From the NCBI GenBank assembly GCA_937907975.1, contig CALEQS010000043.1:1-9168 (forward strand): a stretch of DNA of 9,168 nt, written 5' to 3'. Shown here one piece after another: positions 6,220 through 9,168 of the stretch. Position numbers and translations under genes: made by a program. The stretch is from an uncultured Clostridia bacterium. Lineage in GTDB: Bacteria > Bacillota > Clostridia > Oscillospirales > Oscillospiraceae. Below the pieces are notes generated by a model. That model saw nothing but the letters and a program-made list of their open reading frames with translations, did not search any database and was not told the origin of the DNA. Numbering within the stretch: the stretch's first letter is position 1; every line of letters starts with the position of its first letter.

Positions 6220-6252
6220 GAAACGCACGCAAACGATGCGGCGTTTCCTTTT
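6220..6252 (+). terminator. First of two tandem terminators after the CBS gene
   Basis: GAAACGC (6220-6226) pairs with GCGTTTC (6241-6247). A further CGC/GCG pair (6228-6230/6238-6240) lies across a one-base bulge, and the sequence CTTTTT follows. The stem is shorter than that of the next terminator. Confidence 0.65.
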
Positions 6253-6263
6253 TCGACAGACTG

Positions 6264-6290
6264 AAGCTGTCCCTTCGGGGACAGCTTTTT
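6264..6290 (+). terminator. Second tandem terminator with a UUCG tetraloop
   Basis: AAGCTGTCCC (6264-6273) pairs with GGGACAGCTT (6278-6287) around TTCG, giving the very stable C(UUCG)G loop, and runs into five T (6286-6290). With the preceding hairpin it should isolate the CBS gene from the collagen-like gene. Confidence 0.92.
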
Positions 6291-6326
6291 GTTCTCTTTT
6301 GCAGGGCCGTCCACTCCTTCCATGCG

Positions 6327-6335
6327 CATAGAATG
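6327..6335 (+). promoter_or_regulatory. Possible mother-cell sporulation promoter -10 box
   Basis: CATAGAATG resembles the -10 boxes read by sigma-E (CATACAnT) and sigma-K (CATAnnnTA). It lies between the double terminator and the collagen-like gene, where a promoter is needed and no sigma-A promoter is visible. No convincing -35 was found, so this is weak. If real, the transcript would start near 6342, ahead of the ribosome binding site at 6369-6374. Confidence 0.3.
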
Positions 6336-6386
6336 GGAAAGAGGCCGGCGGCATCAGCCGCCCCTCAGAAAGGAATGGTTGCTGCG

Positions 6387-6830
6387 ATGAAACGCTATCA
6401 AGGTTCCGGCAGCTGCGACGAGTGCTGTCCGGGCTGTCAGTGCCAGCCACCCTGCTGTCCGCCGCCCATGCCGGGCATGACAGGGCCCACAGGCCCCACC
6501 GGTCCCCAGGGAATCCCGGGTGCCATCGGTCCCACCGGACCGACTGGGCCGCAGGGCTACCCCGGCGCGGAAGGTGCCGCGGGTGCGACCGGCCCTACCG
6601 GGCCCACAGGCCCGACGGGTGACACCGGCGCGAGCGGCCCGACGGGGCCCACCGGACCCACTGGCCCGACAGGTGACACCGGCGCGACTGGCCCTACCGG
6701 CCCGACGGGGCCTGCCGGAACGATCACCCCAGCGGCGGCGGTTGCGGATGCCACAAGCACGGAGGACATTGTGACCCAGTTCAACCTTCTGCTTAACAGT
6801 CTGCGGGAAGCAGATCTGCTGGCGACGTAA
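6387..6830 (+). CDS. Collagen-like Gly-X-Y repeat protein with Cys-rich N terminus, probable spore-surface protein
   Basis: A 147-residue protein in three parts. Residues 1-29 form a Cys-rich cap with seven Cys (10, 13, 14, 17, 19, 23, 24) in SCDECCPGCQCQPPCC. Residues 30-113 are 28 uninterrupted Gly-X-Y triplets, mostly GPT with GDT, GAT, GPQ, GIP and GYP. Residues 114-147 are a predicted helical end (ADATSTEDIVTQFNLLLNSLREADLL) like the C-terminal caps of clostridial and bacillar collagen-like exosporium proteins, probably the trimerising part. There is no signal peptide or LPXTG anchor, which fits a spore-coat or exosporium protein made in the mother cell. I chose ATG 6387, with AAAGGA 12 bases upstream; the in-frame ATG at 6375 is too close to that site and the one at 6333 has none. 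A glycosyltransferase gene follows 100 bases later. The GPT block contains a 54-base near-repeat (6609 onward and 6663 onward). Spore location is inferred. Confidence 0.87.
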   Translation: MKRYQGSGSCDECCPGCQCQPPCCPPPMPGMTGPTGPTGPQGIPGAIGPTGPTGPQGYPGAEGAAGATGPTGPTGPTGDTGASGPTGPTGPTGPTGDTGATGPTGPTGPAGTITPAAAVADATSTEDIVTQFNLLLNSLREADLLAT

Positions 6831-6839
6831 CGCAAGAGG

Positions 6840-6864
6840 AGGAGCGCCCCGATGGGGCGCTCCT
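6840..6864. other. 11-bp hairpin after the collagen-like gene
   Basis: AGGAGCGCCCC (6840-6850) pairs perfectly with 6854-6864 around loop GAT, starting 9 bases after the stop. No U-run follows, so it may protect the mRNA end or slow polymerase rather than terminate fully. Confidence 0.6.
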
Positions 6865-6882
6865 GAGCTTGTCGAAAACCCA

Positions 6883-6916
6883 GCTCTCTCAGAAACGCAG
6901 GTATTTCCGAGAGAGC
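6883..6916 (+). promoter_or_regulatory. Hairpin in the leader of the glycosyltransferase gene
   Basis: GCTCTCTC (6883-6890) pairs with GAGAGAGC (6909-6916). After one mismatch, GAAA (6892-6895) pairs with TTTC (6904-6907), leaving an 8-base loop. It ends 3 bases before the ribosome binding site of the glycosyltransferase gene, so it could affect translation or mRNA life. No function is known. Confidence 0.5.
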
Positions 6917-6930
6917 GGAAAGGAGGGGCA

Positions 6931-8034
6931 ATGGGGACATATCATATCGCCGTCTACGCAATCTGCAAAAATGAAGCACAGTTTGCCCGCCGCTGGATGG
7001 CATCCATGTCAGAGGCGGACCGGGTCATTGTGCTGGACACCGGCTCCGAGGATGAGACGCCGGATCTTCTGCGTGAACTGGGGGCGGAAGTGACCCAGGC
7101 GCAGGTGGAACCGTGGCGGTTTGACACCGCCCGGAACCGCAGTCTGGCACTGGTGCCGGAGAATGTGGACATCTGCGTCTGCACCGATCTGGACGAGGTG
7201 TTCCGCCCCGGCTGGCGCACGGCGCTGGAGCAGGCCTGGTGCCCGGGCGCCGGGCAGGCGCACTACCCATACATCTGGAGCTTCACACCAGACGGCAGAG
7301 ACGGAGTGATGTTCTGGGCGGATAAGATCCATACCCGCCACGGATGGCGCTGGGTGGGACCGGTGCACGAAGTGCTGCGCAGTGATGCCCCGGCGCAGGC
7401 AGTGTTTGTGCCCGACATCCGGCTGGAGCACCACCCGGACCCGGCAAAATCCCGGGAGCAGTATCTCCCGCTGCTGGAGCTGGCGGTGGCCGAGGAACCG
7501 GAAAATGACCGGAACGTCCACTATCTGGGGCGGGAATACCTGTTCTATGGCCGCTGGACGCAGGCGCGGGAGATGCTGCTCCGGCATCTGCGCCTGCCCA
7601 CAGCGGTCTGGCCGGAGGAACGGTGCGCATCCATGCGCTATCTGGCCCGCTGTGCGCAGAAGCTGGGCCGCCCGGACGAGGAAGAACAGTGGCTGCTGCG
7701 CGCCTGTGCGGAAGCCCCGGCTCTGCGGGAGCCCTGGCTGGAGCTGGCCCGGTTTCTGCTGCGCCGGGAGGACTGGCACGGCGTGATCTGGGCGGCACGG
7801 CGGGCGCTGAAGATCACCAGGCGCTCGGAGACCTATCTCACCGAACCGGATGCCTGGGGTGAGCTGCCCTACGATCTGCTGGCCGTGGCGCTCTACTATC
7901 TGGGGGACTACCGCCACGCGCTGGCCATGGGCGAGGAGGCGCTGAAGCGCAGCCCCATGGATCGGCGGCTGAGGGAAAATGTACGCCTGATGCGCCAGCG
8001 GGCGGTCAACTGGAAGAAAAATTCTGACAATTGA
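6931..8034 (+). CDS. GT2-family glycosyltransferase with TPR-like C-terminal half
   Basis: A 367-residue protein predicted to move a sugar from a nucleotide-sugar donor to an acceptor. Seen: a GT-A fold start, AICKNEAQFARRWM then VIVLDTGSEDET (D36), and TDLDEV with D86 and D88 as the likely metal and donor site. Then come YPYIWSF and WVGPVHEVL, and from about 190 a helical half with TPR-like repeats (NVHYLGREYLFYGRWTQAREML; SMRYLARCAQKLGRPDEEEQWL; EPWLELARFLLRREDWHGVIWAARRAL; YDLLAVALYYLGDYRHALAMGEEAL). This GT2-plus-TPR architecture occurs in protein-modifying enzymes such as SunS-type glycosyltransferases. There is no membrane segment. A ribosome binding site AAGGAGG lies 4 bases from the ATG. 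No separate promoter was seen, so co-transcription with the collagen-like gene is likely. That protein is the obvious candidate acceptor, by position and its many Thr, but this is inference. Confidence 0.88.
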   Translation: MGTYHIAVYAICKNEAQFARRWMASMSEADRVIVLDTGSEDETPDLLRELGAEVTQAQVEPWRFDTARNRSLALVPENVDICVCTDLDEVFRPGWRTALEQAWCPGAGQAHYPYIWSFTPDGRDGVMFWADKIHTRHGWRWVGPVHEVLRSDAPAQAVFVPDIRLEHHPDPAKSREQYLPLLELAVAEEPENDRNVHYLGREYLFYGRWTQAREMLLRHLRLPTAVWPEERCASMRYLARCAQKLGRPDEEEQWLLRACAEAPALREPWLELARFLLRREDWHGVIWAARRALKITRRSETYLTEPDAWGELPYDLLAVALYYLGDYRHALAMGEEALKRSPMDRRLRENVRLMRQRAVNWKKNSDN

Positions 8035-8197
8035 AGAAATTTGTGTTGTGGAAAACTCCGAAACCTCCTGAATCTTCGTCACGGCACGGCAGAGAAAGCC
8101 AGCCGTGCGCAACTTTGGCGGAAATTCGCCGCGCGATTTGAGACATAGTAACTGTGCGCGGCAAAGCGCAGAGCGCGAAAGAGATGGGAGGAAAATT
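8035..8197 (+). promoter_or_regulatory. Leader region of spoIVB with weak sporulation-promoter candidate
   Basis: This 163-base gap holds no gene. A 7-bp inverted repeat lies at 8084-8090/8102-8108 and a small one at 8117-8120/8127-8130; neither has a U-run. CATAGTA at 8144-8150 fits the CATnnTA -10 pattern of forespore sigma-G, which drives spoIVB in Bacillus, but no good -35 was found. The ribosome binding site GGGAGG is at 8186-8191. Confidence 0.3.
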
Positions 8198-9168
8198 ATG
8201 GAACAAAAGGAGGTAAGGCCATGGTGGATCTGGCTGACGGCGGCGGTGCTCAGCCTTACCCTGGTGTGGACGATCGCCGGGACGGCATTTTCGCGTATGC
8301 ATCCAACCAGCGCGGCGTGTTTCGGCTTCAGCAAAACGGAGCCGGAGCGCACGGTGATCCCGGTGGGGCGGACTGTGGGCATCAAGCTGTTTTCCCGGGG
8401 CGTCATGGTGGTGGGGCTGACCGATGTGGCCACCGAGGATGGGGCGGAATCCCCTGCCCGGGCCTGCGGTCTGCGCACCGGTGACATCATCACGCACATC
8501 GACGGCCAGCAGGTGGACTCTATTGAGCAGGTACAGTCTCTGCTGCAATCCACCGGAGGCGAGGAGCTGGCCATTCAGCTCACCCGGGGCGGGCGCATGG
8601 TGGAGACAACCGCCGCCGCGGCCCAGTGCATGACGGATGGGTCCTACCGGCTGGGCGCGTGGATTCGGGACTCCATGGCCGGCATCGGCACCATCACCTA
8701 TTATGACCCGGAAAACGGAAAATTTGCCGCACTGGGCCACGGGATCAACGATGTGGACACCAAACTGCTGATGCCGCTGGAATCCGGCGCCATTATGGGC
8801 TCCAGCGTCACCGACGTGCAGACCGGCACAAAGGGAACGCCCGGCGAACTGCACGGGAAATTTGACCTGGAACACGATCTGGGCACACTGTACGCCAACA
8901 CGAACTGCGGCGTGTTCGGCGTCACTGACGGCGCGGATGACCGCTTCACCGGTGAGCCGATGCCGGTGGCAAAAGCCGGGGAGGTCAAGGTGGGCGCAGC
9001 CACCATTCTCTCCAACGTGGAAGGCGACAAGGTGGAGTCCTTTGATGTTGAGATCCTGCGCATCTACCGCCGCACCGGACAGGACAGCCGCTCCATGATG
9101 GTGCGGGTCACTGACCCGGAGCTGCTGGAAAAGACAGGCGGCATTGTGCAGGGCATGAGCGGCAGTCC
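8198..9168 (+). CDS. spoIVB: SpoIVB serine peptidase (S55), 3' end outside window
   Basis: Forespore-made protease that crosses the inner forespore membrane and cleaves SpoIVFA, setting off sigma-K activation in the mother cell. 323 complete codons are visible and the frame runs off the window. Seen: a membrane anchor at about 9-31 (WWIWLTAAVLSLTLVWTIAG), a PDZ domain at about 65-140 (ACGLRTGDIITHIDG), then the S55 domain with ALGHGI (H181), VTDPELLEKTGG (D306) and GMSGS (S321). The D-to-S distance of 15 equals that of Bacillus subtilis SpoIVB (D363, S378), and the H-to-D distance is nearly the same (125 against 127), so the triad is complete. ATG 8198 was chosen because GGGAGG lies 6 bases upstream and it includes the anchor. 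In Bacillus the gene sits between recN and spo0A; here a glycosyltransferase precedes it, and the downstream side is not visible. Confidence 0.95.
   Translation, partial: MEQKEVRPWWIWLTAAVLSLTLVWTIAGTAFSRMHPTSAACFGFSKTEPERTVIPVGRTVGIKLFSRGVMVVGLTDVATEDGAESPARACGLRTGDIITHIDGQQVDSIEQVQSLLQSTGGEELAIQLTRGGRMVETTAAAAQCMTDGSYRLGAWIRDSMAGIGTITYYDPENGKFAALGHGINDVDTKLLMPLESGAIMGSSVTDVQTGTKGTPGELHGKFDLEHDLGTLYANTNCGVFGVTDGADDRFTGEPMPVAKAGEVKVGAATILSNVEGDKVESFDVEILRIYRRTGQDSRSMMVRVTDPELLEKTGGIVQGMSGS

Noticed and set aside
6333..6386. ATG at 6333 as collagen-like protein start
   Set aside because: There is no ribosome binding site, and the ATG overlaps the only promoter candidate. The AAAGGA at 6369-6374 points to 6387.
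6479..6721. Repeated DNA in the GPT region as a CRISPR-like or tandem non-coding repeat
   Set aside because: The periodicity follows Gly-X-Y codons in an open frame, so it is protein repeat coding; there are no spacers.
7009..8574. 521-codon open frame on the minus strand
   Set aside because: It is antisense to the glycosyltransferase and spoIVB, both clearly coding on the plus strand. Its composition is that of an antisense shadow.

Overview
The window looks like chromosome from a GC-rich, endospore-forming member of the Clostridia, most like the Oscillospiraceae/Ruminococcaceae. The reasons are a spoIVB gene, a collagen-like gene of the spore-surface type, strong AGGAGG-type ribosome binding sites, sigma-A-type promoters, and an intergenic cluster of small hairpins of a kind common in gut Clostridia. 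The lineage call is inference from gene content and style; no rRNA or other marker is present. There is no tRNA, CRISPR array, transposase or phage gene.

Layout. At 1-491 is the C-terminal half of a tRNA-dihydrouridine synthase (DusB type), followed by about 240 bp of gene-free DNA packed with hairpins. At 730-2060 is a translationally coupled pair, an ECF sigma factor and a zinc-finger, single-pass membrane anti-sigma factor. It ends at a perfect 21-bp-stem terminator shared with the convergent GNAT acetyltransferase gene (2129-2620, minus), the only minus-strand gene. Divergent promoters at 2648-2713 separate that gene from a histidine-phosphatase/phosphoglycerate-mutase-like gene (2755-3348). 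Next come a single-gene unit for a SecB-like protein (3429-3875) and a long family II (DHH/DHHA2) inorganic pyrophosphatase with inserted CBS-DRTGG-CBS regulatory domains (4006-5673). A small stand-alone two-CBS protein (5774-6205) follows, closed by two tandem terminators.

The right third (6387-9168) looks sporulation-related. It holds a collagen-like Gly-Pro-Thr repeat protein with a Cys-rich N-terminal cap, a GT2 glycosyltransferase with a TPR-like C-terminal half, and the first 323 codons of spoIVB, cut by the window end just after its catalytic serine. The most interesting hypothesis is that the glycosyltransferase decorates the collagen-like protein (Thr in Gly-X-Thr, or the Cys-rich cap) to form a glycosylated spore-surface fibre. 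A 14-bp direct repeat, each copy in a possible hairpin, flanks the collagen-like gene.

Most of the rest is ordinary housekeeping and signalling. The points worth a second look are the SecB-like orphan in a Gram-positive genome, the adenine-nucleotide-sensing flavour of the pyrophosphatase/CBS pair, and the hairpin cluster upstream of the sigma factor.
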